Below are positions 9,195 to 19,350 of a stretch of DNA of 64,000 nucleotides, piece after piece. A program made the translations under genes and the position numbers. Source of the stretch: Roseovarius arcticus (GTDB lineage: Bacteria > Pseudomonadota > Alphaproteobacteria > Rhodobacterales > Rhodobacteraceae); contig NZ_SZZN01000001.1 of the NCBI RefSeq assembly GCF_006125015.1, positions 3,224,001 to 3,288,000 of the forward strand. The letters run 5' to 3'. How positions within the stretch are numbered: position 1 is the stretch's first letter; each line of letters opens with the position of its first letter. The notes under the pieces were generated by a model. It did not search any database. It saw only the letters and a list, made by a program, of their open reading frames with translations, and was not told the DNA's origin.

Positions 9195-10871
9195 TTAAAA
9201 CAGACCTTCGATCTCGCCCGCATCATTCAAGCGGATCGTCTGCGCCGCAGGGGCGCGGGGCAGGCCCGGCATCGTCATGATCTCGCCGCAGACCACTACG
9301 ACAAAACCGGCACCGGCGCTCAGGCGTACTTCGCGAATAGGGACGGAGTGGCCCGTAGGCGCGCCGCGGCGGCTGGGATCAGTGGTAAAGCTGTACTGCG
9401 TCTTAGCCATGCAGATCGGCAGCTTGCCGTAGCCCTGCTCCTCCCACAGCTTCAACTGGTCGCGGATCTTGCTATCGGCAACCACGCCATCGGCATGATA
9501 GATCTTCTTTGCGATGGTTTCGATCTTCTCCATCAGGGACATGTCGTCAGGATAGATCGGCTTGAAATTCGAAACACCGCTTTCGGCAATCTCGGCCACG
9601 CGCGTTGCCAGATCGGCGCTGCCTTCGCTGCCCAGTTCCCAGTGGCGCGACAGGATCGCTTCGCTGCCTTGGCTGCTGACATAGTCTTTGACCGCCTGAA
9701 CCTCGGCCTCGGTGTCATTGACGAAGTGGTTGATTGCCACGACGACCGGCACACCGAACGACTTGAGGTTGCCGATATGACGGCCCAAGTTAGCGCAGCC
9801 TTCCTTGACCGCATCGACGTTCTCGGCGCCCAGATCGCCCTTGGCGACGCCGCCGTTCATCTTCATCGCGCGCACGGTGGCCACCAGCACGACACAATCA
9901 GGCGCGAGGCCGGCCTTGCGGCACTTGATGTTCATGAACTTCTCGGCGCCAAGGTCGGCGCCAAAGCCCGCCTCTGTCACGACGAATTCAGCGATTTTCA
10001 GCGCCGTTGTCGTTGCCGTGACCGAGTTGCAGCCGTGTGCGATGTTGGCAAACGGGCCGCCGTGAACGAAAGCAGGGTTGTTTTCCAGCGTCTGCACCAG
10101 ATTGGGCTGCATCGCGTCCTTCAGCAGGACGGTCATCGCGCCTTGCGCCTCGATATCGCGGCAGAATACGGGGCTGCGGTCGCGGCGATAAGCCACGATC
10201 ATTGATCCCAGACGCTCTTCCAGATCCTTAAGGTTCTTGGCAAGGCAGAGGATCGCCATGACTTCGGACGCGACGGTAATGTCGAAACCGGACTCGTTCG
10301 GGAAGCCGTTCGAGACACCGCCCAGCGACGCGGTGATTTGGCGCAGTGCGCGGTCGTTCATGTCGACAACGCGGCGCCACACGACGCGGCGAATGTCGAT
10401 ATCCAGCTCATTGCCCCAATAAATATGGTTGTCGATCATCGCCGACAGCAGTGAGTGGGCGGACGTGATCGCGTGGAAGTCACCTGTGAAGTGCAGGTTC
10501 ATATCCTCCATCGGCACGACCTGAGCGTAACCGCCACCAGCGGCCCCGCCCTTCATGCCAAAGTTCGGACCCAATGAGGCCTCGCGGATACACACCATCG
10601 CCTTCTTGCCGATGCGGTTCAGGCCATCGCCCAGACCGACGGTCGTGGTTGTCTTGCCTTCGCCGGCAGGGGTCGGGTTGATCGCCGTTACCAGAATCAG
10701 CTTGCCGTTTTTGTTGCCCTGAACGCTGTCGATATACGCCTGAGACACCTTGGCCTTGTCGTGGCCGTAGGGAAGCAAATGCTCGGTCGGGATGCCCAGC
10801 TTGTCGCCGACTTCCTGAATTGGTTTCTTCTTTGCGGCGCGCGCAATTTCGATGTCGCTCTTATAGGCCAT
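9195..10871 (-). CDS. fhs: Formate--tetrahydrofolate ligase
   Basis: This 558-residue cytoplasmic enzyme makes 10-formyl-THF from formate, THF and ATP; the reverse direction releases formate with ATP gain. The P-loop TPAGEGKT is at residues 67-74, and [18 protein letters not shown] and the HFTGDFHAI block follow, both hallmarks of the family. The length is the normal 550-560 residues. It starts 26 bases after the stop of the formate dehydrogenase alpha gene and is probably cotranscribed with it. In Rhodobacterales this set serves oxidation of methyl groups carried on folate; that role is inferred from context. Confidence 0.97.
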   Translation of the reverse strand: MAYKSDIEIARAAKKKPIQEVGDKLGIPTEHLLPYGHDKAKVSQAYIDSVQGNKNGKLILVTAINPTPAGEGKTTTTVGLGDGLNRIGKKAMVCIREASLGPNFGMKGGAAGGGYAQVVPMEDMNLHFTGDFHAITSAHSLLSAMIDNHIYWGNELDIDIRRVVWRRVVDMNDRALRQITASLGGVSNGFPNESGFDITVASEVMAILCLAKNLKDLEERLGSMIVAYRRDRSPVFCRDIEAQGAMTVLLKDAMQPNLVQTLENNPAFVHGGPFANIAHGCNSVTATTTALKIAEFVVTEAGFGADLGAEKFMNIKCRKAGLAPDCVVLVATVRAMKMNGGVAKGDLGAENVDAVKEGCANLGRHIGNLKSFGVPVVVAINHFVNDTEAEVQAVKDYVSSQGSEAILSRHWELGSEGSADLATRVAEIAESGVSNFKPIYPDDMSLMEKIETIAKKIYHADGVVADSKIRDQLKLWEEQGYGKLPICMAKTQYSFTTDPSRRGAPTGHSVPIREVRLSAGAGFVVVVCGEIMTMPGLPRAPAAQTIRLNDAGEIEGLF

Positions 10872-10897
10872 ATATCAGATTCCCTCGTTGGATTGCG

Positions 10898-13678
10898 TCA
10901 CTGTGCTGCGACGGATGCTTGGTTATCGGCTTCGACCTTTACGGCCGAAAACTTGAATTCCGGGATCTTGCCGTAGGGGTCGATCGCCGGGTTTGTCAGA
11001 ATGTTCGCCGCCGCCTCGACAAAGGCGAAGGGGAGGAACACCATATCGGGCGAAACGGCGCGGTCGGAGCGTGCCATGATGCTGATGGTGCCGCGCTTGG
11101 TGGTCAGGCGTACATGCTCGCCCGGCTCCACGCCCAGCTTGCGCAGAGTGCTGGGGTGAAGCGAGCAGTTTGCCTCAGGCTCCACCGCGTCCAGCACGCG
11201 CGAGCGGCGCGTCATTGATCCGGTGTGCCAATGCTCCAGCTGGCGGCCGGTGGTCAGGATCATCGGGTATTCTTCGTCCGGCACATCGTCTGGCGCGATG
11301 ATAGATGCAGGCGTAAACCGCGCGCGCCCGTCTGGCCGCGGGAAGCCGTCGCCAAAGACGATGGCCTGTCCGGGATCGGTGGGTGACAGCGAGGGATACG
11401 TCACCGCGCCCTCGTTTTCCAGCCGCTCCCAAGTGATGTTGTCGAGACTGCGCATGTTCAGTTTCATCTCGGCAAAGATGTCAGCGGGGCTGTCGTAGTG
11501 CCAGTTCAGGCCCAGACGGTTTGCCAGATCCACCGTAATCTTCCAATCCTCGCGCGCGTCGCCGATGGGCGGCACGGCGGGGCGAGCGATCTGCACCTGA
11601 CGGTTGGTGTTGGTCACGGTGCCGGATTTTTCGGCAAAGGCCGAGGCTGGCAGGATGATATCAGCATAGTTCGCCGTTTCGGTGAGGAAGATGTCCTGCA
11701 CCACCAGCGTGTCCAACTTGGCCAGCGCATCGCGGGCGTGCTCTACATCTGGGTCCGACATGGCGGGGTTTTCGCCCAGAATATACATCGCCTTTATGTT
11801 ACCGTCATGGACCGCATCCATGATCTCGGTGACAGTCAGGCCCTTTTCTGCGCTGAAATCACCGCTGTCCCAGACTTCGGTAAACGCTTTGCGTACACCG
11901 CCATCTGTGACGCTTTGGTAGTCGGGCAGGAACATCGGGACGAGGCCCGCGTCGCTGGCGCCCTGCACATTGTTCTGGCCACGCAGCGGATGCAGGCCAG
12001 CGCCGGGTCGTCCAACCTGGCCGCACATAAGCGCAAGCGAAATCAGGCAGCGCGAATTATCCGTGCCATGGATGTGCTGCGACACACCCATGCCCCAAAA
12101 AATCATCGCGGATTTAGCGCCGGCAAAAGTGCGCGCGACCTCGCGCAGCGTTTCCGCTGGGACGCCGCAGATACCTTCCATCTTCTCAGGGGAGAAGTCG
12201 GCCAAATGCGCCTTTTCAGCTTCCCAATTCTCGGTGTAGGCGTCGATATATTGCTGATCGTAGAGCTTTTCCTCGACGATCGTGTGCATGATCGCGTTCA
12301 GCATACTCACGTCTGTGCCGGGGCGGAATTGCAGCATGTGCGACGCGAACCGCTTCAGTCCCTGCCCGCGCGGGTCCATCACGATCAACTTGCCACCGCG
12401 CTTGGTGAACTGCTTAAAATAGGTGGCGGCGACGGGATGGTTTTCGACCGGGTTGCAGCCGATGGCGATAGCGACGTCCGCATTCTCAATCTCGTTAAAG
12501 GTCGCCGTCACGGCGCCCGAACCGACGTTCTCGATCAGGGCGGACACGGACGAGGCATGACACAGACGCGTGCAGTGATCGACGTTGTTATGGCCAAAGC
12601 CTTGGCGGATCAGTTTCTGAAACAGATACGCCTCCTCATTAGTGCATTTGGCGCTGCCAAAGCCCGCGACTTCGCGCCCGCGCCCTTTGAGACGACCAGC
12701 GGCCAGATCCAGTGCCTCGTCCCATTCGGCCTCGCGGAAATGCGCCTGCCAGTTGCCCGGATCGACGTTCAGTCCCTTGGCGGGGGCATCGTCGCGGCGG
12801 ATCAGCGGCTTGGTCAGGCGGTGAGGATGGTGAATATAGTCAAAGCCGAATCGGCCTTTGACGCACAGACGCCCCTCGTTGGCAGGGCCGTTAAGCCCCT
12901 CAACATACTTAACCTTGCCGTCCTTCACCTTTAGCGAGATCTGGCAACCAACACCGCAGAAGGGGCAGATGCTCTTGGTCTCTGTATCGAAATCGGCGCT
13001 GTCGCCAACCTGATTGGCGTCCACTACGCTCGACGGCATCAGCGCGCCCGTCGGGCAGGCCTGCACACACTCACCGCAGGCGACGCAAGTGCTTTCGCCC
13101 ATCGGATCGTCGAAATCAAACACCGGATAGGTGTCATGTCCGCGCCCGGCCATGCCGATCACATCGTTCACCTGAACCTCGCGGCAGGCGCGTACGCACA
13201 GGCCGCATTGGATGCACGCGTCAAGGTTAACGCTCATCGCGATATGTGTGTCGTCTAGCAACGGAATGCGCGCCTTCTCCAGCTTGGGAAAGCGGCTGCT
13301 TTCGACGCCTTGCAACTCGGCCATGTCCCACAGGTGGCTGGATTTGTCGTGCGCGGCCTCAGGCTTTGGCTGGTCCGCGACCAGCATTTCGATCACCATC
13401 TTGCGGGCCTGCTTGGCGCGCGCGGTATCAGTTTTTACAACCATTCCATCGGTGGCTTCGCGGATGCAGGAGGCAATCAAATTTCGCTCGCCTTCAACCT
13501 CGACCATACAGGCGCGGCAGTTGCCATCGGGGCGATAGCCCGGCTGCGGCTTGTGACACAGGTTCGGGATGATCAGGCCACGGCCATGGCTGATTTCCCA
13601 GATCGTCTGGCCCTTGGGCGCGGTAACTTCGGCGCCGTCCAGCGTGAAGGTGACCGTCTCTGTTCTCGTATCGGACAT
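10898..13678 (-). CDS. fdsA: NAD-dependent formate dehydrogenase, molybdenum catalytic (alpha) subunit
   Basis: This 926-residue subunit oxidises formate to CO2 at a molybdenum bis-pterin site. The N-terminal [2Fe-2S] domain has CHKPQPGYRPDGNCRAC. Two ferredoxin-type [4Fe-4S] motifs follow (CIQCGLCVRAC and CVACGECVQAC), then the [4Fe-4S] of the molybdoprotein domain (CPFCGVGCQ). The Mo ligand is Cys373 in RLCHASSV, a normal Cys codon (TGT), not selenocysteine. This layout matches FdsA of soluble NAD-dependent, oxygen-tolerant enzymes. The ATG at 13678 overlaps the upstream gene's TGA by one base, so translation is probably coupled. An upstream in-frame extension to 13801 is rejected because it overlaps the beta-subunit gene. 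fdsC/fdhD and fdsD partners are not seen here. Confidence 0.95.
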   Translation of the reverse strand: MSDTRTETVTFTLDGAEVTAPKGQTIWEISHGRGLIIPNLCHKPQPGYRPDGNCRACMVEVEGERNLIASCIREATDGMVVKTDTARAKQARKMVIEMLVADQPKPEAAHDKSSHLWDMAELQGVESSRFPKLEKARIPLLDDTHIAMSVNLDACIQCGLCVRACREVQVNDVIGMAGRGHDTYPVFDFDDPMGESTCVACGECVQACPTGALMPSSVVDANQVGDSADFDTETKSICPFCGVGCQISLKVKDGKVKYVEGLNGPANEGRLCVKGRFGFDYIHHPHRLTKPLIRRDDAPAKGLNVDPGNWQAHFREAEWDEALDLAAGRLKGRGREVAGFGSAKCTNEEAYLFQKLIRQGFGHNNVDHCTRLCHASSVSALIENVGSGAVTATFNEIENADVAIAIGCNPVENHPVAATYFKQFTKRGGKLIVMDPRGQGLKRFASHMLQFRPGTDVSMLNAIMHTIVEEKLYDQQYIDAYTENWEAEKAHLADFSPEKMEGICGVPAETLREVARTFAGAKSAMIFWGMGVSQHIHGTDNSRCLISLALMCGQVGRPGAGLHPLRGQNNVQGASDAGLVPMFLPDYQSVTDGGVRKAFTEVWDSGDFSAEKGLTVTEIMDAVHDGNIKAMYILGENPAMSDPDVEHARDALAKLDTLVVQDIFLTETANYADIILPASAFAEKSGTVTNTNRQVQIARPAVPPIGDAREDWKITVDLANRLGLNWHYDSPADIFAEMKLNMRSLDNITWERLENEGAVTYPSLSPTDPGQAIVFGDGFPRPDGRARFTPASIIAPDDVPDEEYPMILTTGRQLEHWHTGSMTRRSRVLDAVEPEANCSLHPSTLRKLGVEPGEHVRLTTKRGTISIMARSDRAVSPDMVFLPFAFVEAAANILTNPAIDPYGKIPEFKFSAVKVEADNQASVAAQ

Positions 13679-15363
13679 CAGATTTCCTCCGGGAAATGCT
13701 TCATCGCGGATCGTATCGGATTGGGCGCCGCCTGTCCTAGACCGCAGATCGAAGCGTCGGCCATGGCGGTGCATAGCTCCTCCAGCAGCGGCTGATCCCA
13801 TTTATCGGCCTGCATCAACTTGACCGCCTTTTCACAGCCGACCCGGCAGGGCGTACACTGCCCGCAGCTTTCATCTTCGAAAAAGCGCAACATGTTCAGC
13901 GCCGCGCCGCGCGCGCTGTCTTTGTCGCTAAGCACTACGACAGAGGCGGACCCGATAAAGGTACCATGCGGCTGCAGGGTGTCAAAATCCAGCGGGATAT
14001 CGTGCATTGACGCAGGCAGCAGGCCCGAGGACGGACCGCCCGGCTGATAGCCCTTGAAGCTGTGCCCCTCCAGCATGCCGCCAGCGGCCTCAATAACATC
14101 GGTGATTGTCGATCCGGCCGGCAACAAATGCACGCCCGGATTCTGAACACGGCCCGAGACAGAATAGCTGCGCATGCCTTTGCGGCCATTCTTCTCGACG
14201 CCTGACATAATCTCGCCGCCCTCGCGCAGAATGCGCGTGACCCAGTGCAGGGTTTCGATGTTATTCACCAGTGTAGGGCGATTGAACACGCCGACCTGCG
14301 CCACAAAGGGTGGGCGGTGGCGCGGAATACCGCGCTTGCCCTCGATGGATTCGATCATCGCGCTTTCTTCGCCGCAGATATACGCGCCCGCGCCGCGCCG
14401 CAGTTCAATGTATCCCTTGGGCGCAAGCCCGGCATCTTCGAGCGCGGCAATCTCGCGGGCGAGAATTTCCAGAATAGCGGGATATTCATCGCGCATGTAG
14501 ATAAAACAGGTCTGCGCCTCGACGGCCCATGCGGCGATAAGCATGCCCTCCAGAAAGAGGTGAGGCGTGCGCTCCAAATGGTAGCGATCCTTAAAGGTAC
14601 CAGGCTCGCCCTCGTCGCCATTGATGGCCAGATAACGTGGTGCGGGGGCGTCACGTACGAAGCCCCATTTCTTACCCGACGGGAAACCCGCGCCGCCGAG
14701 GCCGCGAAGCCCCGCATCTAGCAGGGTCTGCTGAACCGTCTCAAAGTTTCCGTCCTTGCGAAGCTGAGCAAGCACTTTGTAGCCGCCATCGGCGCGGTAG
14801 GCCTCGAACGCCTCGTAGTCGGGGATGTGCGGATGGGTGTGGCCGCCTGCAATTGCGGCGTCCACTTTTTCAGGCGTCGCGTGATCAATATGGGCGTGGC
14901 CCAGTTCCAGCACTGGGGCAGTATCACAGCGCCCCATACACGGCGCGCGCAATACGCGGACCTCGGCGGGGTCCAGCCCCTTCTCCAGCGCAGATTTCAA
15001 TTCCTGCGCGCCTGCCAATTCACAGCTAAGCGAATCGCAGACGCGGATCGTTAGCGCGGGCGGGGGTGTCTCGCCCTCCTTCACTACGTCGAAATGGGCG
15101 TAAAAGGTCGCAACCTCGTAGATTTCGGCCATGCCCAGACGCATCTCCTCGGCCAAAGCGCGCAAATGCGCGGCCGAGAGGTGGCCGAACTTGTCCTGAA
15201 TGAGGTGGAGGTATTCGATCAGATGATCGCGCCGGATGATGCGGCCAGCCAGCAGGCCACGCACATCATCCCATGCGGCGTCATCTAACTGGCGCCCTTT
15301 GGGCGTGACACGGCCTTTGCCACGCCCCGATTTCCATACACCGCTACCCTGATCCGCACCCAT
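13678..15363 (-). CDS. fdsB: Formate dehydrogenase flavoprotein subunit, NuoE-NuoF fusion (FdsG+FdsB type)
   Basis: This 561-residue subunit passes electrons from the Mo subunit to NAD+. Residues about 30-160 form a NuoE/FdsG-like thioredoxin-fold [2Fe-2S] domain with the cluster ligands in CDSLSCELAG and APCMGRCDTAP. The rest is NuoF/FdsB-like, with the NADH/FMN segment GLRGLGGAGFPSGKKW and FMN/NAD block GDEGEPGTFKDR. It ends in the [4Fe-4S] motif ESCGQCTPCRVGC. In organisms such as Rhodobacter capsulatus the two parts are separate genes (fdsG, fdsB); here they are one polypeptide. It is the first gene of the formate/one-carbon block. Confidence 0.93.
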   Translation of the reverse strand: MGADQGSGVWKSGRGKGRVTPKGRQLDDAAWDDVRGLLAGRIIRRDHLIEYLHLIQDKFGHLSAAHLRALAEEMRLGMAEIYEVATFYAHFDVVKEGETPPPALTIRVCDSLSCELAGAQELKSALEKGLDPAEVRVLRAPCMGRCDTAPVLELGHAHIDHATPEKVDAAIAGGHTHPHIPDYEAFEAYRADGGYKVLAQLRKDGNFETVQQTLLDAGLRGLGGAGFPSGKKWGFVRDAPAPRYLAINGDEGEPGTFKDRYHLERTPHLFLEGMLIAAWAVEAQTCFIYMRDEYPAILEILAREIAALEDAGLAPKGYIELRRGAGAYICGEESAMIESIEGKRGIPRHRPPFVAQVGVFNRPTLVNNIETLHWVTRILREGGEIMSGVEKNGRKGMRSYSVSGRVQNPGVHLLPAGSTITDVIEAAGGMLEGHSFKGYQPGGPSSGLLPASMHDIPLDFDTLQPHGTFIGSASVVVLSDKDSARGAALNMLRFFEDESCGQCTPCRVGCEKAVKLMQADKWDQPLLEELCTAMADASICGLGQAAPNPIRSAMKHFPEEI

Positions 15364-15462
15364 GACGACTCCTCACGTTAATTTCCCAGTGTTTAATTTA
15401 TTTTCCCGACAGTCAACAGACGCGTGTTGAAAATCTGGCAGAAAACACCGGACCGTGAGAAC

Positions 15463-15490
15463 ACAAAAGCAGGCCGCGATGCGGCCTGCT
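15463..15490 (-). terminator. Rho-independent terminator after sdhB
   Basis: On the minus strand AGCAGGCCGC, a 3-base loop and GCGGCCTGCT form a perfect 10-bp stem followed by TTTTGTG, 24 bases after the sdhB stop. It closes the sdh operon before the formate dehydrogenase promoter region. Confidence 0.9.
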
Positions 15491-15513
15491 ATACTGCTTG
15501 CGTCACTTTGGGA

Positions 15514-16293
15514 TCAAACTGCGCGCTCAATCATTAACTTCTTGATGTTCGCGATGGCCTTGGCCGGGTTCAGACCCTTGGGGCATGTCTTGGTGCAGTT
15601 CATGATCGTGTGGCAGCGATACAGCTTGAACGGATCTTCCAGATCATCCAGCCGCTCGCCAGTATTCTCATCGCGCGAGTCTACGATCCAGCGATAGGCG
15701 TGCAGCAGCGCCGCTGGTCCCAGATACTTGTCGCCATTCCACCAGTAGCTGGGGCAGGCCGTCGAGCAGCACGCGCACATCACGCACTCGTAAAGGCCAT
15801 CCAGCTTCTCTCGGTCCTCGATGGACTGCTTCCATTCCTTCGCAGGCGCATTCGTATCAGTCTCCAGCCATGGCTCAATCGACGCGTGTTGGGCGTAGAA
15901 GTGAGTGAGATCGGTTATCAAATCGCGTACCACGGGCATGTGGGGCAGCGGATAGATTTTCACGTCGCCCTTCACCTCATCCATGCCATAGATGCAGGCC
16001 AGCGTATTGATGCCGCCTATATTCATTGAGCAGCTGCCGCAGATACCCTCGCGGCAGGAGCGGCGGAAGGCCAAGGTCGGATCGGTGTCCGTCTTAATCT
16101 TGATCAGCGCGTCCAGAATCATCGGGCCGCAATCGTCCATATCGACGAAATATGTATCGACGCGGGGGTTTTCGCCATCGTCGGGCGACCAGCGATAGAT
16201 GCTGAACTTGCGCAGATTGGTCGCACCCTCAGGCTTGGGCCATGTCTTGCCCGTGACCATGCGGCTGTTCTTTGGAAGGGTCAGTTGAACCAT
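15514..16293 (-). CDS. sdhB: Succinate dehydrogenase iron-sulfur subunit
   Basis: This 259-residue electron-transfer subunit of complex II carries three iron-sulfur centres. The [2Fe-2S] ligands are in [15 protein letters not shown] and the following LAC, the [4Fe-4S] in [15 protein letters not shown], and the [3Fe-4S] in [17 protein letters not shown]. It moves electrons from the SdhA flavin to quinone at the membrane. It is the last gene of the sdh operon, 12 bases after the small lipoprotein gene, and is followed by a strong terminator. The length and all cysteine motifs are normal. Confidence 0.98.
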   Translation of the reverse strand: MVQLTLPKNSRMVTGKTWPKPEGATNLRKFSIYRWSPDDGENPRVDTYFVDMDDCGPMILDALIKIKTDTDPTLAFRRSCREGICGSCSMNIGGINTLACIYGMDEVKGDVKIYPLPHMPVVRDLITDLTHFYAQHASIEPWLETDTNAPAKEWKQSIEDREKLDGLYECVMCACCSTACPSYWWNGDKYLGPAALLHAYRWIVDSRDENTGERLDDLEDPFKLYRCHTIMNCTKTCPKGLNPAKAIANIKKLMIERAV

Positions 16294-16305
16294 CTTCTAC
16301 TCCTA

Positions 16306-16620
16306 TCAGCCCAACAGGGTCAGGCCGTTCTGGGCAATGCATTGCAAGGATTCGGGGCGGCGCGCGATCTGGCCAATCTGTTCGGCTACCGACGCGTCCA
16401 CGCCAGTTACCGCGCCGCTCGCGATTTGCAGAATCTCGCGCGCGTTCGCGGCGTCGATGATGCAATCGGTGATCGGCGCGGCGTTCAGGCCGGGATAGTT
16501 AGTCGTGACATAAGTGTTCACTACCGCCTTGGCCCGACCTCGCGCCAGATCGTCAGCCATGTCATTGGCGGTGGTGCAGGCTGTCAGCGCGGCGAGCGCT
16601 AGGATCGCGAGAGCTTTCAT
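16306..16620 (-). CDS. Small lipoprotein inside the sdh operon
   Basis: This 104-residue protein has a short lipoprotein signal peptide with the lipobox LTAC, so Cys15 would be lipidated and the mature protein periplasmic and membrane-anchored. It has a second pair of cysteines (DCIID and LQCIAQ), perhaps a disulfide. Its ATG overlaps the sdhA stop codon by one base (TGATG) and sdhB starts 12 bases after it, so it is translated within the sdh message. I do not recognise a named family. Its fixed place between sdhA and sdhB suggests a link to complex II or simply operon hitch-hiking; the sequence does not say which. Confidence 0.8.
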   Translation of the reverse strand: MKALAILALAALTACTTANDMADDLARGRAKAVVNTYVTTNYPGLNAAPITDCIIDAANAREILQIASGAVTGVDASVAEQIGQIARRPESLQCIAQNGLTLLG

Positions 16621-18425
16621 CAGAATGTGCGCTCCTTGGGCGCGATCTTCTTCATCGAAATGCCACCTTCTGCCTCGGTGGTCAGCGGTGTCTCGACGAT
16701 AGGCCGATAGCTGAGATCGACATCCTTGCCATGCACGCGTGCGATGGTGTGGACGCGCCATTTCTCATCGTCGCGCTTGGCGAAATCCTCGTGGGCGTGG
16801 GCGCCCCGGCTCTCGTGACGGGCCTCGGCGCCGGCAATGGTGGCCATCGCGTTCGGCATGAGGTTTGTCAGTTCCAGCGTTTCCATCAGATCGGTGTTCC
16901 AGATCAGGCTGCGGTCGGTGACATGCAGATCGTCCAGCTTGGCCGCGATGGCGGTCATCTTCTCCAATCCTTCGGCAAGCGTCTTGGACGTGCGGAACAC
17001 GGCGGCATCAGCCTGCATCGTGCGTTGCATATCGTCGCGCAACTCTGCCGTTGGTGTGCCGCCGTTGGCGTTGCGGATGTTGTCAAAGCGGTCGAGCGCT
17101 TTATCAACGCCAGCCTTATCAGTGGCGGGAATGGCGGCATCACGGTCCACCACTTTGCCCGCGCGGATCGCGGCGGCGCGGCCGAACACGACTAGGTCGA
17201 TCAGCGAGTTGGAGCCGAGCCGGTTGGCGCCATGGACGCTTGCGCAGCCGGCCTCGCCGACTGCCATCAGGCCGGGGACGATGGCCTTGGGGTCAGCCTC
17301 CGTCGGGTTGAGCACCTCGCCCCAATAGTTTGTGGGGATGCCACCCATGTTATAGTGAACGGTGGGCAGAACCGGGATCGGCTCTTTGGTGACGTCGACG
17401 CCGGCAAAAATCCTGGCCGACTCGGAGATACCCGGCAGGCGCAGATGCAACGCTTCGGGCGGCAGGTGCGACAGGTTCAGGTGGATGTGATCTGCGTCCT
17501 TGCCGACGCCGCGCCCCTCGCGAATTTCCATAGTCATTGAGCGGCTGACATAGTCACGCGGCGCGAGGTCTTTGTACTGAGGCGCATAGCGCTCCATAAA
17601 ACGCTCGCCTTCGGAGTTGGTCAGATATCCGCCTTCGCCCCGCGCGCCTTCGGTGATCAGGCAGCCTGCGCCGTAAATTCCGGTGGGGTGAAACTGGACA
17701 AACTCCATGTCCTGCAGTGGCAGTCCAGCGCGCGCCACCATGCCGCCACCGTCACCGGTGCAGGTATGCGCGGAGGTCGCGGAGAAATAAGCGCGGCCAT
17801 AACCGCCCGTCGCCAGAACGACGGTCTTGGCGTTAAAGACATGCATCGTGCCGTCGTCCAACTTCCAGCAGACAACGCCAGTGCAGGCGCCATCGTCCGA
17901 CATCAGCAGGTCGATGGCAAAATATTCGATGTAAAACTCGGCCTTTTGCTTCAGGCTTTGGCCGTAAAGCGTGTGCAGGATTGCGTGGCCCGTGCGGTCG
18001 GCAGCGGCGCAGGTACGTTGCACTGCCGGGCCTTCGCCAAATTCGGTTGTGTGGCCACCAAACGGGCGCTGGTATATCTTGCCCTCTTCTGTGCGGCTGA
18101 ACGGGACGCCGTAATGCTCTAGCTCATACACCGCCTTGGGCGCCTCGCGGGCCAGATATTCCATCGCGTCAGTATCGCCCAGCCAGTCAGACCCTTTGAC
18201 GGTGTCATACATATGCCACTGCCAGTGGTCCGGGCCCATGTTGCTAAGCGACGCGGCGATACCGCCCTGCGCCGCGACCGTATGCGAGCGCGTTGGAAAC
18301 ACCTTGGTCACGCAGGCTGTGCGCAAACCCTGTTCGGCCATGCCAAGCGTGGCGCGCAAGCCTGCGCCGCCTGCCCCGACGACCACGACGTCATAATCAT
18401 GCGTTTCGTATTCGTAATCGGCCAT
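16620..18425 (-). CDS. sdhA: Succinate dehydrogenase flavoprotein subunit
   Basis: This 601-residue subunit oxidises succinate to fumarate on covalently bound FAD. The N-terminal FAD motif is [13 protein letters not shown], and His48 in [10 protein letters not shown] is the expected covalent flavin attachment site. The substrate-site segment [21 protein letters not shown] and the Arg-containing [10 protein letters not shown] block are present. It belongs to the sdhC-sdhD-sdhA-(lipoprotein)-sdhB operon, 20 bases after sdhD. The length and motifs are standard. Confidence 0.98.
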   Translation of the reverse strand: MADYEYETHDYDVVVVGAGGAGLRATLGMAEQGLRTACVTKVFPTRSHTVAAQGGIAASLSNMGPDHWQWHMYDTVKGSDWLGDTDAMEYLAREAPKAVYELEHYGVPFSRTEEGKIYQRPFGGHTTEFGEGPAVQRTCAAADRTGHAILHTLYGQSLKQKAEFYIEYFAIDLLMSDDGACTGVVCWKLDDGTMHVFNAKTVVLATGGYGRAYFSATSAHTCTGDGGGMVARAGLPLQDMEFVQFHPTGIYGAGCLITEGARGEGGYLTNSEGERFMERYAPQYKDLAPRDYVSRSMTMEIREGRGVGKDADHIHLNLSHLPPEALHLRLPGISESARIFAGVDVTKEPIPVLPTVHYNMGGIPTNYWGEVLNPTEADPKAIVPGLMAVGEAGCASVHGANRLGSNSLIDLVVFGRAAAIRAGKVVDRDAAIPATDKAGVDKALDRFDNIRNANGGTPTAELRDDMQRTMQADAAVFRTSKTLAEGLEKMTAIAAKLDDLHVTDRSLIWNTDLMETLELTNLMPNAMATIAGAEARHESRGAHAHEDFAKRDDEKWRVHTIARVHGKDVDLSYRPIVETPLTTEAEGGISMKKIAPKERTF

Positions 18426-18445
18426 GTGTCGTCACTCCGGTCTAT

Positions 18446-18817
18446 TCAAAAGGCAAGCTTGGCGAGCGCGAAAAGCCCGACCGCGACTGCCGCATAGGCT
18501 ATGCATGTCATCACGATCCGCGTCACCTTCTGCGGTGTGCCATGCATGTAGTCCTCGATCATCACCTGAAAACCACCGACAAAATGTTTCGCGCCTACGA
18601 TCAGCGTTAGTGCGGCTATGATTGCCGGGAAGGGGCGCGCGAAATACGCGGTGACTTCGGCATAGTCCGACCCCAAGATCGGGCCAAACGTGAATACGAA
18701 CAAAGGGATTAGCAGCAACAGCGCGACTGAGCTGACGATCATTGACCAGTGGTGATGAACCCCCGATTTGGCCGATCCCAGCCCCTCGGCACGCTTGCGG
18801 TCTGTTAAATATCGCAT
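18446..18817 (-). CDS. sdhD: Succinate dehydrogenase membrane anchor subunit D
   Basis: This 123-residue protein has three hydrophobic helices (about residues 28-50, 58-80 and 95-120) and the segment AKHFVGGFQVMIEDYMHG, matching the SdhD anchor that helps bind haem b and ubiquinone. The start at 18817 gives the typical N-terminus MRYLTDRKRAEGLGSAKSG and lies 11 bases after the sdhC stop. A longer in-frame reading to 19012 would overlap sdhC and is rejected. Confidence 0.93.
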   Translation of the reverse strand: MRYLTDRKRAEGLGSAKSGVHHHWSMIVSSVALLLLIPLFVFTFGPILGSDYAEVTAYFARPFPAIIAALTLIVGAKHFVGGFQVMIEDYMHGTPQKVTRIVMTCIAYAAVAVGLFALAKLAF

Positions 18818-18828
18818 CTCCGGCCCCC

Positions 18829-19212
18829 TCAGATAATGATGACTGTAAGGATTGTCAGCAGAACAGACCCGCCAACGCAGATCCAGCCCAGCATCTCGGC
18901 GCGGCCGATTTCCAGCATTGATCCGGTATCCCAAATCAGATGCCGAATGCCCGCCAGCGTGTGATACCACAGCGCCCATAGTGACAGGAGCATGACTAAA
19001 TCGCCGAACCAACTGGTAATCACAGCGTTAGCCCAGCTGAACGCCTCGGGCGAGGTCGCAGCAGCGGCAAACCACCATACAATCAATAGCATCGCCACGA
19101 TCATCGCGTTTCCAGTAATCCGCGTGAGGATCGAGGTGATTGATGTCAGCTGAGGGCGGTAGATCGCAATATGCGGTGAAAGCGGGCGATCGCCCCTGTC
19201 CACATCGGCCAT
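18829..19212 (-). CDS. sdhC: Succinate dehydrogenase cytochrome b556 subunit C
   Basis: This 127-residue integral membrane subunit has the family N-terminal motif RPLSPHIAIYRPQLTSITSI, including the Ser-Ile/Arg quinone-site region, and a later HTLAGIRHLIWD with the haem-ligand His. Three membrane helices are visible. It is the first gene of the sdh operon. The ATG at 19212 has AAAGGAC upstream; the longer reading to 19359 lacks similarity and crosses the promoter region. The operon's likely operator lies about 140-170 bases upstream. Confidence 0.94.
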   Translation of the reverse strand: MADVDRGDRPLSPHIAIYRPQLTSITSILTRITGNAMIVAMLLIVWWFAAAATSPEAFSWANAVITSWFGDLVMLLSLWALWYHTLAGIRHLIWDTGSMLEIGRAEMLGWICVGGSVLLTILTVIII

Positions 19213-19350
19213 GTCTATTTGTCCTTTGCTTGGCTTTCGCGCGGCATAGCGGGCGCCTGCGCGATGACTTGCCGATGATTTAGCGGGTTGAGCGCGCTTG
19301 CCCAGAGCAAAGTCAACAAATCGAGCCGCAACCGCAAGGATACGGCATTT

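Noticed and set aside
9135..10205. 356-codon plus-strand frame over fhs
   Set aside because: It is antisense to fhs and has no domain signature; the Fhs motifs on the other strand are complete.
12560..12562. Possible selenocysteine at the formate dehydrogenase active site
   Set aside because: The codon is TGT (Cys), and no TGA or SECIS-like context is present at the RLCHASSV motif.
11498..12934. Long open frame (478 codons) on the plus strand opposite the formate dehydrogenase alpha gene
   Set aside because: It is antisense to a gene with complete cofactor motifs. Such frames are expected in GC-rich DNA, and its translation shows no family features.
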